From: Lacinutrix venerupis | Lineage (GTDB): Bacteria > Bacteroidota > Bacteroidia > Flavobacteriales > Flavobacteriaceae | NCBI RefSeq assembly: GCF_003663945.1 | Contig: NZ_RCCH01000006.1 | Location: 124,001-188,000 of the forward strand | Direction: 5' to 3' | Length of the DNA stretch: 64,000 bases | In this document: one piece after another, positions 53,587 to 63,208 of the stretch | Layout of the letters: every line of letters begins with the position of its first letter | Position numbering within the stretch: the stretch's first letter is position 1 | The notes under the pieces: model-generated | The model's input: the letters and a program-made list of their open reading frames with translations, nothing else | The model's database searches: none | Told to the model about the DNA's origin: nothing | Program-made: the position numbers and the translations under genes

Positions 53587-54189
53587 ATGTATTACATTTT
53601 TGTAAACAACAAACCTATAATTTTAACAACCATAGTTGAAAAAGAAACCGATTTTAAAAACTTTTTGTTAAAAGATGTTGATATTGAAGAAGCTATAAAA
53701 GTACTTAAAAAAAAGAAAATTAATTCTATTAGGCTTATTCATCACAACGAAGAAACTATACTAAAAAAGTTTTTAAAAAAATTACCTAACGTTATTGCTG
53801 GAGGAGGAAAAGTTTACAATAATAATAATGAAGTATTGTTTATTTTTAGGAACAATAAATGGGATTTACCAAAAGGTAAAGCAGAAAAAAATGAAAGTAT
53901 CGAGGAAACTGCACTTCGTGAAGTAGAAGAAGAAACAGGAGTTACTGGTTTAAAAATTGTAAAACCATTAGAGACTACTTATCATCTTTTTAAAAGAAAC
54001 GATAAATTAAAAATTAAAATTACCTATTGGTTTAAAATGAAAACCAATTTTAAAGGTGAATTATATCCGCAAGAAGCCGAAGGTATTACTAAAGTACAAT
54101 GGCTAAATAAGGAAAAATCTCTAGAAGCGTTAAATAACTCTTACTCAAATATTAAGTTGTTAATAAAAGCAAAAAGTAATAAAATATAA
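53587..54189 (+). CDS. Nudix hydrolase
   Basis: 200 residues. Nudix box G97 through V119 (GKAEKNESIEETALREVEEE then TGV, matching Gx5Ex7REuxEExGu). An N-terminal extension of about 80 residues comes before the Nudix domain (MYYIFVNNKPIILTT, then a helix pair), and WFKMKTNFKGELYPQEAEGI follows. The substrate, perhaps an NDP-sugar or a modified nucleotide, cannot be told. Divergent from pyrE, a pairing I remember as common in Flavobacteriia. Confidence 0.9.
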   Translation: MYYIFVNNKPIILTTIVEKETDFKNFLLKDVDIEEAIKVLKKKKINSIRLIHHNEETILKKFLKKLPNVIAGGGKVYNNNNEVLFIFRNNKWDLPKGKAEKNESIEETALREVEEETGVTGLKIVKPLETTYHLFKRNDKLKIKITYWFKMKTNFKGELYPQEAEGITKVQWLNKEKSLEALNNSYSNIKLLIKAKSNKI

Positions 54190-54338
54190 GCGTTTTGTTT
54201 TAGAGAGTTTTCTTACAGGTTATTTAATCTTGCTTTTTGCACCATTCGTAGAATAATAGTGTATTATGACCGAGAAATTTTAAGATAAATTTATGATTAT
54301 TTAAGTTTGATTGTTATTACAAATTAAATTAATTAATC

Positions 54339-56276
54339 ATGAAACAAAAACTACCTAAAAAACTCCCTCAAGTTAAAAGGTTACAAAACTTTTTAGCAGT
54401 AATATTGTTGTGTTTTTCATTACAATCTTACGCAACAACCGAAGAAACCTTAATATCTAATGAAGATACCTGGTGCGGTTCTATTTCTGGTTTTAAATTT
54501 TCTAATGGAAATTCTTCTACAACTATAACAAATGGTGGAGAATATTACATTGGAGATTTGCCAAACAATTTTTATATAAACGTATTAGTGTCTGGTTATT
54601 CTAGAAGTGCTAGAATTAAGGTTAAAAACCTTTACACGGGACAGTATGCTTATATTCAAGAAAACTATTTACCATATACTTTTCCTAACGGCGGAAGTGC
54701 ATGGAGTTATGGACCAGGTTATTATGAAATTGAAGCAAAAATTTATAAATATAATAGTTGCTCTGGTTGGTACTGTGATAAAGAAAAAATTAGATTTAAG
54801 TTAACTAATACTCCTTCTTGTGGTGAAATTGATGGTTTAGTATTCTCTAACGGAACAAACACTGTTAATATTAGCAATGGAGGCAGTTATGATATTGCAA
54901 CTTTACCATATAACTTTTATGTTGATGTAGTTGTTTCTGGTATGACAGATAGTGCATACAATAAAATAAAAAACTTAAACACTGGTCAAGTTTATACAAA
55001 TACTGAAAATATATTACCATATACTTATCCAGGTGGAAATGGTGCGTGGTCTTTAGGAACAGGAACATTTCAATTTATTTCTAAAGTGTACAAATACGAC
55101 AATTGTTATGGTACACAATGCGATTACATTTGTTACACCTTTACATTGTACGAACAAAACTGTGGTGATATAACAGAATTACAGTTCACTAATGGTACAG
55201 AAACAACAACTTTAACAGATGGAGCAACTTATCAGTTAAGTGATTTACCATCTAATTTCTATGTAGATGCAATTGTATCTGGAGCATCAGAAAGTGTTAG
55301 ATTTGAAGTTGAAAATGTAGAAACAAACCAACAATACTCAATAATTGAAAACTATATTCCATATACTTATCCAGCAGGTGGAGGTGCTTGGAATTTAGGA
55401 ACAGGTACTTTTGAAATTAAAGCTTCTATGTATTCTGGAAACTATTGTAACAGTACACTGTGTGATGAAGAAACAATTACTATTACAATAAGCGATATAG
55501 AAGATGTTGCATGTGAAGCAGATTCTGGAACAATATCATTAAGTACTAATACATTACCAATATTAGATTTAAGTTCTACTGTTGCAATTAACATATCTTT
55601 AAATGGAGATGCTGTTGTACCATCAGGATTTGATAAAGCATTTATTTTATCTCAACCTAACTTAAATGGTGAGTTAGTAATAAAAAGATGGACGAGAACA
55701 AGTAATTCGTTTACTTTTTCAGGATTACAAGATTTAGGTGTTTATAGAGTACATGTTTTAGTATTTAATCCTGCAACTCTTGATTTAGCTACTATACAAT
55801 TACAACAAACTACTGCAACAGATGTTGAGAATTTAATAAGTTCAAATAACCTATGTGCTTCTTTAGAAGAGGTAGGAGTGCAATTTTTAGTAATAGCACC
55901 ACCACCAAAACAAGCTTCAACAAATAATGATGATGCATCAGGAGATGTTAAAGATCCTATTGTTAAAGATGTAATTGTTGAAAAAGAAGCAACTGAAGAA
56001 GAGTTTAAACCTGTTTTAGATAATAGTACAGATATTAAATTATATCCGAATCCTGCTAGCAACAATTTAAATGTAGAATTGTTATTATTAGATGCAGAGG
56101 TTATGCATTATACAGTATATAGTATAAATGGAAAACAAGTGCTTAGAGGAACTTTTGATAATTCTACCTTTGGTAAAACTAAAGTAGATGTTAATGGTCT
56201 TTCTAACGGTTTATATATTATAAACTTTAAATCTAACTTTAGAAGCTTTAGTAAAAAAGTTCAAGTTTTACATTAA
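54339..56276 (+). CDS. T9SS-secreted protein with three cysteine-framed repeats
   Basis: 645 residues. Signal-type segment at about 16-33; three tandem repeats of 114-115 residues starting at Cys46, Cys161 and Cys275. Each begins with CGxI...FSNG or FTNG, has LPNNFYI-type and YLPYTFP-type landmarks, and ends with a pair C-x4-C exactly 95 residues after the first Cys (141/146, 256/261, 370/375). Then a roughly 110-residue domain, an acidic linker at about 525-560, and a type A T9SS tail from about 567 (LYPNPASNNLNVEL ... GLYIINF). A surface or matrix protein is inferred; no known domain recognised. Confidence 0.85.
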   Translation: MKQKLPKKLPQVKRLQNFLAVILLCFSLQSYATTEETLISNEDTWCGSISGFKFSNGNSSTTITNGGEYYIGDLPNNFYINVLVSGYSRSARIKVKNLYTGQYAYIQENYLPYTFPNGGSAWSYGPGYYEIEAKIYKYNSCSGWYCDKEKIRFKLTNTPSCGEIDGLVFSNGTNTVNISNGGSYDIATLPYNFYVDVVVSGMTDSAYNKIKNLNTGQVYTNTENILPYTYPGGNGAWSLGTGTFQFISKVYKYDNCYGTQCDYICYTFTLYEQNCGDITELQFTNGTETTTLTDGATYQLSDLPSNFYVDAIVSGASESVRFEVENVETNQQYSIIENYIPYTYPAGGGAWNLGTGTFEIKASMYSGNYCNSTLCDEETITITISDIEDVACEADSGTISLSTNTLPILDLSSTVAINISLNGDAVVPSGFDKAFILSQPNLNGELVIKRWTRTSNSFTFSGLQDLGVYRVHVLVFNPATLDLATIQLQQTTATDVENLISSNNLCASLEEVGVQFLVIAPPPKQASTNNDDASGDVKDPIVKDVIVEKEATEEEFKPVLDNSTDIKLYPNPASNNLNVELLLLDAEVMHYTVYSINGKQVLRGTFDNSTFGKTKVDVNGLSNGLYIINFKSNFRSFSKKVQVLH

Positions 56277-56300
56277 AGCTTGAATAGTTGTTAAACTATA

Positions 56301-56338
56301 AAAAAAAGACCACTATTAATTTAGTGGTCTTTTTTTTA
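56301..56338. terminator. Bidirectional terminator
   Basis: Perfect stem A7-GACCACTA (56301-56315) / TAGTGGTC-T7 (56322-56336) between convergent genes. Confidence 0.93.
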
Positions 56339-56346
56339 TTTAAAAA

Positions 56347-58080
56347 TTAATAAAGTACTCTATAAACAGGATACTGTAAATGAGCTTTCTCATAATTTTC
56401 GCTATGCTTATGTAGCCAATTTAATTGTTGATACCAGTTATTGTTAAACAGTGAGTCTTCTTCTTTTTTAGTTTCAAACTTTATTTTTAATTCTGCATTA
56501 CTTTTTAAAAGCTCTAAAGCTTTGTCTTCCCATACGTAAGCAGAAAATCCTTCTTTTTGCTGTAAAATAGTATCGAAAAAATTCCAGTTAAAAAATGAAT
56601 CTGATGCTTGAGGTTCTAAAGTTTCTATAATATACCTGTAGTTAGGTTGGCCTGTTTTAACCAAGTAATCTCCTTTTTTAAATGTAATAGTTTGTTTAGT
56701 TGTAGACACTGAAGTATTAAAGTGAAGATAATGACCTTCATATGGTGTTTTACGGCTTTCATACTCTTCAATTTTATAGCTCTGTACAACTAGCGTAGAA
56801 TCTTTTTTAAGTTTAGTTATTTCTGTATTGTTCAGTTTTAATAATTCGATAATGTTATACCAACCTTGCGGAATTATATATGCTTTTGGAACAGTAATTT
56901 CTGTTGTTGGTTTAAAATAATTTTGATAATTAACAGTTTTTTCAAAAGGCCTGTTTCTGTTATATTTTAGGCGATTTTTGCCAGTAATTTCGCTGGTAAT
57001 CATTTCTCCTTCATAGCCTTTAAAGTTTAATTGAGAATTTTTGGTAGTATCAATTTCCCAATGTAAAGGATATTTTTTTTGAGCCATAAGTTTATTATAT
57101 GCTTCAACTCGTAACTTTTTTATTGTTTCTCCATCATTTTCAATAATTTCAATCATACTTTTCATTAATTCATAAGTACCATATACACGTTGCTTGTAGG
57201 GTTTTAGCATATGTGTTTCCACCATCATACCAAGTGTGTTAAATAAAGTTGTGTAGCCGGTAGAATAACGAGGAGAATCAAAAAATTGAGAAAAACCATT
57301 GTCTGGAGTTTTATTATAGACATTTACATATGGAGTAATATCCCATTTTTTTTCAGCAAGTTTTTGTTCTAAATTAGGCATCATTTTAGTGTGTAGATAA
57401 TGTCCTAAATCTCCACCAAGTTTATTGTGCTGTGTAAATAAATGTGTTAATGTGTATTGGTAATCTGCACCATTACTTACATGGTTGTCTATAAATACAT
57501 CTGGTTTTACTAAGTGAAAAATTTGTGCAAATGTTTTAGCGTTTTTAGTGTCAGATTTTATAAAATCTCTATTTAAGTCAAAATTCCTAGCATTTCCTCT
57601 AAATCCGTATGCTTTAGGTCCGTTTTGGTTTGTTCGTGTTGTAGAGTTTCTATTTAAACTACCACCAATATTATAAATAGGGATGGTAACTAAAGCCGTT
57701 TTTTTAGGAGTTTCTATTTTTCCTTCGGCTAAATCTCTATAGAGTAACATAGTTGCATCTATACCATCACTTTCTCCAGGATGTATTCCGTTGTTTATTA
57801 AAAGTATACTTTTGTTTTTTCTTATTTCCGAAAATTTAAAAACGCCATCTTTATTATAGGTTATAATATGAAGTGGTTTTCCAGCGTCTGTTATACCTAT
57901 AGAATCAATTGAAATAGTTGGGTAAACAGCAGCTAAGTTTTTGTAAAACTCAATAGTTTCAAAGTAAGTAGCAGTTTCTATACCATTAGATTTTTCAAAA
58001 ACCGATGTAAATTTATATTCTTTTTTAGATTTACAATTAAAAATAAACACAACAAGTAAAAGCGCAACAATTTTTTTCAT
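56347..58080 (-). CDS. M14 zinc carboxypeptidase lipoprotein
   Basis: 577 residues. Lipobox VFIFNC with Cys16 followed by KSKK. Zinc ligands His100 and Glu103 in GIHPGESDG and His200 in IDNHVSNG; substrate-binding NARNFDLNRDF; catalytic Glu in VETHM. This is the Bacteroidota M14 family in which a peptidase of about 350 residues is followed by a C-terminal region of unknown role (residues about 370-577). It should trim peptides in the envelope. Promoter box at 58109-58116. Confidence 0.9.
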   Translation of the reverse strand: MKKIVALLLVVFIFNCKSKKEYKFTSVFEKSNGIETATYFETIEFYKNLAAVYPTISIDSIGITDAGKPLHIITYNKDGVFKFSEIRKNKSILLINNGIHPGESDGIDATMLLYRDLAEGKIETPKKTALVTIPIYNIGGSLNRNSTTRTNQNGPKAYGFRGNARNFDLNRDFIKSDTKNAKTFAQIFHLVKPDVFIDNHVSNGADYQYTLTHLFTQHNKLGGDLGHYLHTKMMPNLEQKLAEKKWDITPYVNVYNKTPDNGFSQFFDSPRYSTGYTTLFNTLGMMVETHMLKPYKQRVYGTYELMKSMIEIIENDGETIKKLRVEAYNKLMAQKKYPLHWEIDTTKNSQLNFKGYEGEMITSEITGKNRLKYNRNRPFEKTVNYQNYFKPTTEITVPKAYIIPQGWYNIIELLKLNNTEITKLKKDSTLVVQSYKIEEYESRKTPYEGHYLHFNTSVSTTKQTITFKKGDYLVKTGQPNYRYIIETLEPQASDSFFNWNFFDTILQQKEGFSAYVWEDKALELLKSNAELKIKFETKKEEDSLFNNNWYQQLNWLHKHSENYEKAHLQYPVYRVLY

Positions 58081-58108
58081 ATTAATTATTTTAAAAATTA
58101 AAAGTAAA

Positions 58109-58116
58109 CAAATATA
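58109..58116 (-). promoter_or_regulatory. -7 promoter box for M14 peptidase
   Basis: TATATTTG on the minus strand, 28 bp before the peptidase start. Divergent with the SulP promoter. Confidence 0.35.
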
Positions 58117-58128
58117 GAATAAGCGACT

Positions 58129-58158
58129 TTGTCTATCTAGTAATTAAACGTACTTTTG
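58129..58158 (+). promoter_or_regulatory. Promoter of SulP transporter gene
   Basis: TTG (58129-58131), 19 bp, TACTTTTG (58151-58158). Full match to the Bacteroidota -33/-7 promoter; start of transcription near 58164, about 15 bases before the ATG. Confidence 0.5.
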
Positions 58159-58178
58159 CAGCTTCAAAAAATAGGACA

Positions 58179-59840
58179 ATGACAGAGTTTATTAGAAAAA
58201 TAGTACCCAATGCGAAAGATGATGTTTTAGCCGGAATTACCGTTTCGTTAGCTATGATACCTGAGGTTGTAGCCTTTGCGTTTGTGGCACAAATAGATCC
58301 GTTAATGGCATTATCTGGTGCTTTTATAATTGGTTTAATTACAGCAATTTTTGGAGGTAGACCAGGTTTAATTTCTGGAGCAGCTGGAGCAGTTGCAGTT
58401 ATTTTTGTTAGTATGATTGCAGATGGGCATACAAAAGGTATGTTAATGGATACGCCTATAGAAAATATGGGTTTCTTTTACCTTATGGCATGTGTTGTAT
58501 TAATGGGAATAATACAAATATTTGCTGGAGTTTTTAAATTAGGACGTTTTGTACGTTTGATTCCGCATCCAGTAATGATGGGTTTTGTAAACGGTTTATC
58601 TATAGTTATTTTTATGGCTCAAGTAAAAATGTTCTCTCATAAATCTTTACAAGTATCAGATGCTGGTGTAAATGAGTATGTAAGTACTTACATGCAAGGT
58701 TCAGAGTTATATACCATGATTGGTTTAGTGCTTTTAACTATGGGAATAATTTGGGTGCTCCCAAAAATAACTAAAAAAGTTCCTGCAGCGTTAACAGCAA
58801 TTTTAATTACTAGTTTTATAGTTGTAGGTTTTAATTTAGATGTTTCTACGGTTGGATCTTACATAGTAGAAGGAGGAGGAACTGGTTTAAAAGGAGAGTT
58901 TCCAACACCTAATTTAGAGCTTTGGGAAAAATTGCCTTTTAATTTTGATACTCTTAAATTTATTGCTTTACCTGCGTTTTTAGCTGCGTCTGTTGGTTTA
59001 ATAGAGTCTTTAATGACTATGAATTTGGTAGACGAGTTAACCGAAACTAGAGGAAATGGAAATAGAGAATGTGTGGCACAAGGTGCTGGAAATATAGTTT
59101 CTGGTCTTTTTGGTGGAACAGGTGGTTGTGGTATGATTGGTCAAACGGTAATTAATATAAATGCTGGTGGTCGAGGACGTTTATCGGGAATAATGATGGC
59201 TGTAACATTATTATCCTTTATTCTTTTTGCCGATAAATTAATTGAAATGGTGCCAATTGCTGCTTTAGTAGGAGTTATGTTTATGATGGTTATAGAAACG
59301 TTTGCATGGTCTAGTTTTAGAATACTTAAAAAAATTCCAATGTCTGATGCTATTGTACTTATTACAGTGTCTTTAGTAACTGTTTTTGTAGATTTAGCAG
59401 TAGCGGTATTTGTAGGTGTTATAATATCGGCTTTAGTATTTGCTTGGGAAAATGCTAAGAAAATTAGAGCAAGAAAGCGTATTAAAGAAGATGGAACTAA
59501 AGTTTATGAAATTTGGGGACCATTATTTTTTGGAAGTATTCAAGCATTTAACGAAAAGTTTGATGCTAAAAACGATCCGGAAAATATTGAGATTGATTTT
59601 GTAGAATCTCGTGTAAGTGATCACTCTGCAATAGAAGCTATTTTTAATTTAGTAGAAAAATATGAAACAGAAGGAAAAAAGATTAAGCTAAAACATTTAA
59701 GTGAAGATTGTAAAATTTTATTATATAAAGCTAGTCCAAAGTTTAGAGAGGTAATTGTTGAGGATATAGATGATCCTCGCTACCATTTAGCAGCTAATCC
59801 AGAGGAATTTCCAAAACCACTTTCGGAATATAAATTTTAA
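58179..59840 (+). CDS. SulP-family anion transporter
   Basis: 553 residues, about twelve to fourteen helices plus a C-terminal STAS domain (residues about 445-553, starting GPLFFGSIQAFNEKF). N-terminal signature DVLAGITVSLAMIPEVVAFAFVAQIDPLMALSGAF and the substrate-site region GGTGGCGMIGQTVININAGG. Family members carry sulphate, bicarbonate or other anions; the substrate here is unknown. Monocistronic, with a strong promoter and terminator. Confidence 0.93.
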   Translation: MTEFIRKIVPNAKDDVLAGITVSLAMIPEVVAFAFVAQIDPLMALSGAFIIGLITAIFGGRPGLISGAAGAVAVIFVSMIADGHTKGMLMDTPIENMGFFYLMACVVLMGIIQIFAGVFKLGRFVRLIPHPVMMGFVNGLSIVIFMAQVKMFSHKSLQVSDAGVNEYVSTYMQGSELYTMIGLVLLTMGIIWVLPKITKKVPAALTAILITSFIVVGFNLDVSTVGSYIVEGGGTGLKGEFPTPNLELWEKLPFNFDTLKFIALPAFLAASVGLIESLMTMNLVDELTETRGNGNRECVAQGAGNIVSGLFGGTGGCGMIGQTVININAGGRGRLSGIMMAVTLLSFILFADKLIEMVPIAALVGVMFMMVIETFAWSSFRILKKIPMSDAIVLITVSLVTVFVDLAVAVFVGVIISALVFAWENAKKIRARKRIKEDGTKVYEIWGPLFFGSIQAFNEKFDAKNDPENIEIDFVESRVSDHSAIEAIFNLVEKYETEGKKIKLKHLSEDCKILLYKASPKFREVIVEDIDDPRYHLAANPEEFPKPLSEYKF

Positions 59841-59873
59841 TAAAAAAGCGAGCCAATTGGCTCGCTTTTTTAT
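59840..59873. terminator. Bidirectional terminator
   Basis: A palindromic stem ATAAAAAAGCGAGCCA / TGGCTCGCTTTTTTAT with T-run, between the convergent SulP and coaD genes. Confidence 0.93.
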
Positions 59874-59878
59874 TTAGT

Positions 59879-60337
59879 TTATTGTTTAACCCGTACACTA
59901 TCTGGAACTAAAACAGTGTAGTCTCCATTATTGCGTATTACTTCTCTAACAATGCTAGAACTAATAAATGATGTTCTTGCAGCAGTTAAAAGAAAAACGG
60001 TTTCTATTTTAGAGAGTTTTCTATTAGTATGTGCAATAGCTTTTTCAAACTCAAAATCTGCTGGATTTCTTAAACCACGTAAAATAAATTTTGCCTCCAT
60101 TTCTTTGCAAAAATCTATGGTTAATCCTTTATAAGTAACAACTTTTACTTTAGGTTCGTTTTTAAAAGCTTCTTCTAAAAAACGCTTCCTGTCTTCTAAT
60201 GAAAACATGTATTTTTTTTCAGAATTTACTCCAATGGCAACAATAACCTCGTCAAAAAGTTTTACACCACGCTTAATAATATCATAATGACCAAGAGTTA
60301 TAGGGTCAAAAGATCCTGGAAAAAGTGCACGTTTCAT
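59879..60337 (-). CDS. coaD: Phosphopantetheine adenylyltransferase
   Basis: 152 residues. It makes dephospho-CoA from phosphopantetheine and ATP. Nucleotidyl-transferase motif TLGH at 14-17 in GSFDPITLGHYD, LRGLRNPADFEFE, and ISSSIVRE near the C-terminus. Standard length. Upstream gene ddl is separated by 111 bp, so cotranscription is uncertain. Confidence 0.96.
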   Translation of the reverse strand: MKRALFPGSFDPITLGHYDIIKRGVKLFDEVIVAIGVNSEKKYMFSLEDRKRFLEEAFKNEPKVKVVTYKGLTIDFCKEMEAKFILRGLRNPADFEFEKAIAHTNRKLSKIETVFLLTAARTSFISSSIVREVIRNNGDYTVLVPDSVRVKQ

Positions 60338-60448
60338 GATTGTTGTTTTAATAGTTTTATTCTAAGTAATTATAATATAATTAAATTGTTTAGTTTTTGC
60401 AATGTATTTAACTTTAAACACAGTTTAAAGTTAGATATCTTTATTAAA

Positions 60449-61423
60449 TTATTTTAAAGCTTCGTCGATAGCGCTTTCAAATAATTCTGCCATAGAAATG
60501 CCAGCTTCTGCGGCTTGTTGTGGTAAAATACTTTCGTTAGTTAAACCAGGAACAGTATTTATTTCTAATAAATGAGGTTCATCATCTTTAAAAATAAACT
60601 CACTTCTAGAGAAGCCTTTCATTTTTAAAACATCGTAAACCTTTTTGGCAAGAGTATTTACTTTATCTTCTTGTGTTTTAGTTAACCTTGCAGGAGTAAT
60701 TTCTTGAGATTTACCAAGGTATTTAGCTTCATAATCGAAAAAATCGTTTTCACTTACAATTTCGGTAATAGGTAAAACTTTAGTTTCTCCTTTGTAGGTA
60801 ATAACACCAACAGAAACCTCTACGCCATCAAGAAAAGATTCTATAATAATCTCATTATCCTCTTTAAAAGCATGATCTATAGCGGTTTTTAAATCTTCTT
60901 TTTTATGTACTTTAGAAATTCCAAAACTACTACCAGCTTTATTAGCTTTTACAAAGCATGGTAAACCTACCTTTGTAATAATATCTTCTTCATTTATACT
61001 GTCTCCTAGGTTTAGATAATAACTTTCTGCTGCTAAAATACCATATGGTTTTAATACGCTCAAGCAATCACGTTTGTTAAAAGTTAGAGCAGCTTGATAA
61101 GCATTGCAGCTTGTTTGTGGTATGCCAATTAACTCAAAATAAGATTGCATAAATCCGTCTTCTCCGGGAGAGCCATGAATGGCATTAAAAACACAATCGA
61201 AATTAATTTTTGTTTCGTTAACCAAAACAGAAAAATCGTTTTTATCAATTGTAAATTCAGTATCATAATCATCTACATAAACCCATTTGTTTTCAAAAAT
61301 ATGTATTCTGTAAACATTATATTTTTCTTTACTTAAAGTATTATAAACTACATTTCCACTTTTTAAAGAAATTTGGTATTCGCTAGAATAGCCTCCCATT
61401 ATTATGGCAATATTTTTTTTCAT
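60449..61423 (-). CDS. ddl: D-alanine--D-alanine ligase
   Basis: 324 residues. It joins two D-alanines for peptidoglycan. ATP-grasp protein with IAIIMGGYSSEYQIS at the N-terminus, HGSPGEDGFMQ, KANKAGSSFGISKV, and LLEINTVPGLTNESI. The start at 61423 gives the usual N-terminus; the frame reaches 5 codons further. A small dyad CCGCA-AA-TGCGG lies at 61433-61444, just upstream. Confidence 0.96.
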   Translation of the reverse strand: MKKNIAIIMGGYSSEYQISLKSGNVVYNTLSKEKYNVYRIHIFENKWVYVDDYDTEFTIDKNDFSVLVNETKINFDCVFNAIHGSPGEDGFMQSYFELIGIPQTSCNAYQAALTFNKRDCLSVLKPYGILAAESYYLNLGDSINEEDIITKVGLPCFVKANKAGSSFGISKVHKKEDLKTAIDHAFKEDNEIIIESFLDGVEVSVGVITYKGETKVLPITEIVSENDFFDYEAKYLGKSQEITPARLTKTQEDKVNTLAKKVYDVLKMKGFSRSEFIFKDDEPHLLEINTVPGLTNESILPQQAAEAGISMAELFESAIDEALK

Positions 61424-61563
61424 TGTTAGTTTCCGCAAATGCGGTAATCTTAAAACAGTTAAACTTCGTATAATAATATTAAAGCTTAATAATAAGCTCG
61501 CAATTTATTAGTTTAGCTAAAATATCATTTATTTTATAGCAAACGAAAACCTTTTTGTTTTTA

Positions 61564-61571
61564 TATATTTG
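61564..61571 (+). promoter_or_regulatory. -7 promoter box for PASTA-rluD
   Basis: TATATTTG, 28 bp before the PASTA gene ATG at 61600. It lies inside the longer reading frame that starts at 61555, arguing for the shorter gene. Confidence 0.35.
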
Positions 61572-61599
61572 CCACAGTATTTTTAACTTAAATCAACCA

Positions 61600-62157
61600 A
61601 TGAGTATAATTAAATTTCTTACTAGTAAAACGTTTTTTAAACAACTAGGTTTAGCTATAGTTGCAGTATTAGTTTTATGTTTTATCATTTTTAAATGGTT
61701 GAATGTTACTACTAACCATGGTAATTTTGAAACAGTTCCAAACCTAACAGGAAAATCTATAGATGTTGCAAAAATTGAATTAGATGAAAATAACTTGGTT
61801 ATGGAAATACAAGATTCGGCAAATTTTAATCCAGATTACCCAAAATATTCTGTAATAGAACAAGATCCTCCAGCAGGAGAAAACGTAAAAGAAAATAGAA
61901 AAATTTACATTACACTTAATCCTTCTGGTTATCGTAAAATTCCTGTGCCAGATATTATAAACCGTACATTTCGTCAAGCAAGACCAACTTTAGAATCTTT
62001 AGAATTTGAAATTGGTAAAAAAACCTACATAGATAATATTGGAAAAGATGAGGTTTTAAGCTTACGCTATAACGGAAAAGTATTAAAACCAGGAACCTTG
62101 TTGCCTAAGCACTCTAAAATTGATGTTGTTTTAGGAAACGGAAATCGTGCAAACTAA
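61600..62157 (+). CDS. Stand-alone PASTA-domain membrane protein
   Basis: 185 residues. One helix at about 15-32, then two PASTA domains (about 40-112 and 114-181) with VPNLTGKSIDVAKIELDEN and VPDIINRTFRQARPTLES. No kinase domain, unlike the PknB/StkP family. PASTA domains often bind peptidoglycan or beta-lactams. It lies between ddl (divergent) and rluD (coupled, 4 bp gap to the ATG), so a cell-wall-related role is inferred. Confidence 0.88.
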   Translation: MSIIKFLTSKTFFKQLGLAIVAVLVLCFIIFKWLNVTTNHGNFETVPNLTGKSIDVAKIELDENNLVMEIQDSANFNPDYPKYSVIEQDPPAGENVKENRKIYITLNPSGYRKIPVPDIINRTFRQARPTLESLEFEIGKKTYIDNIGKDEVLSLRYNGKVLKPGTLLPKHSKIDVVLGNGNRAN

Positions 62158-62161
62158 TATA

Positions 62162-63208
62162 ATGGCAGATTACACACCGCAATTACCCGAAAAAAACGAA
62201 GAAGGAGAAACGCTTTACGAGCATCATGCCTTTACAGCAGATAAAGGTCAAGCACCTTTACGCATCGATAAGTGGCTAATGAATAAAGTAGAAAATTCTA
62301 CAAGAAATAAAATTCAAGCAGCTGCTAAAGATGGTAATATTTATGTAAACGATGTTGTTGTAAAATCTAATTATAAAGTAAAGCCTTTAGACGAAATTCG
62401 TGTGTTGTTTTCTCATCCACCATTCGAGAATTTATTGGTTGGAGAAAACATGCCTTTAGACATTGTTTACGAAGACGATACACTTTTGGTAGTTAATAAA
62501 CCAGCAGGTATTGTAGTGCATCCAGGACATGGAAACTATTCTGGAACACTAATAAATGGTTTAATTTATCATTTTGATAATTTACCAAAAAATTCTAGCG
62601 ATAGACCAGGTTTAGTGCATAGAATAGATAAAGATACTAGTGGTTTATTAGTAGTTGCAAAAACCGAACATGCCATGGCACATTTATCTAAACAGTTTAA
62701 AGATAAAACCAGTGAGCGCGAATATGTGGCTATTGTTTGGGGAAATATAACTGATGATGAAGGTACCATTGAAGGCAACATTGGTAGGCATCCTAAAAAC
62801 CGATTACAAAACACTGTATTTTTTGATGATGAAGCAGATAAAGGAAAACCTGCTGTAACACATTACAAAGTATTAGAGCGTTTAACCTATGTAACCTTAG
62901 TAAGTTGCAAGCTTGAAACAGGAAGAACACACCAAATTCGTGTACACATGAAACATATTGGGCACACGCTTTTTAACGACGAGCGTTATGGTGGTGAGCG
63001 TATTTTAAAAGGTACAACCTTTACCAAATACAAGCAATTTGTAGAAAACTGTTTTAAAATTTTACCAAGACAAGCACTGCATGCAAAAACTTTAGGTTTC
63101 GAGCACCCTAAAACAGGAGAATTTATGCGTTTTGAAACGCCTGTTCCAAAGGATATGCAAGATTGTATAGAGAAGTGGAGAGGTTATAGTACGCACTTAG
63201 AATCTTAG
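62162..63208 (+). CDS. rluD: RluD-type 23S rRNA pseudouridine synthase
   Basis: 348 residues. S4 RNA-binding domain (LRIDKWLMNKVENSTRNKIQ) near residue 30 and the RluA-type catalytic region HRIDKDTSGL with its catalytic Asp; RTHQIRVHM later. It makes pseudouridines in helix 69 of 23S rRNA. The ATG at 62162 is preferred to the GTG at 62147, which overlaps the PASTA stop. Cotranscribed with the PASTA gene. Confidence 0.93.
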   Translation: MADYTPQLPEKNEEGETLYEHHAFTADKGQAPLRIDKWLMNKVENSTRNKIQAAAKDGNIYVNDVVVKSNYKVKPLDEIRVLFSHPPFENLLVGENMPLDIVYEDDTLLVVNKPAGIVVHPGHGNYSGTLINGLIYHFDNLPKNSSDRPGLVHRIDKDTSGLLVVAKTEHAMAHLSKQFKDKTSEREYVAIVWGNITDDEGTIEGNIGRHPKNRLQNTVFFDDEADKGKPAVTHYKVLERLTYVTLVSCKLETGRTHQIRVHMKHIGHTLFNDERYGGERILKGTTFTKYKQFVENCFKILPRQALHAKTLGFEHPKTGEFMRFETPVPKDMQDCIEKWRGYSTHLES

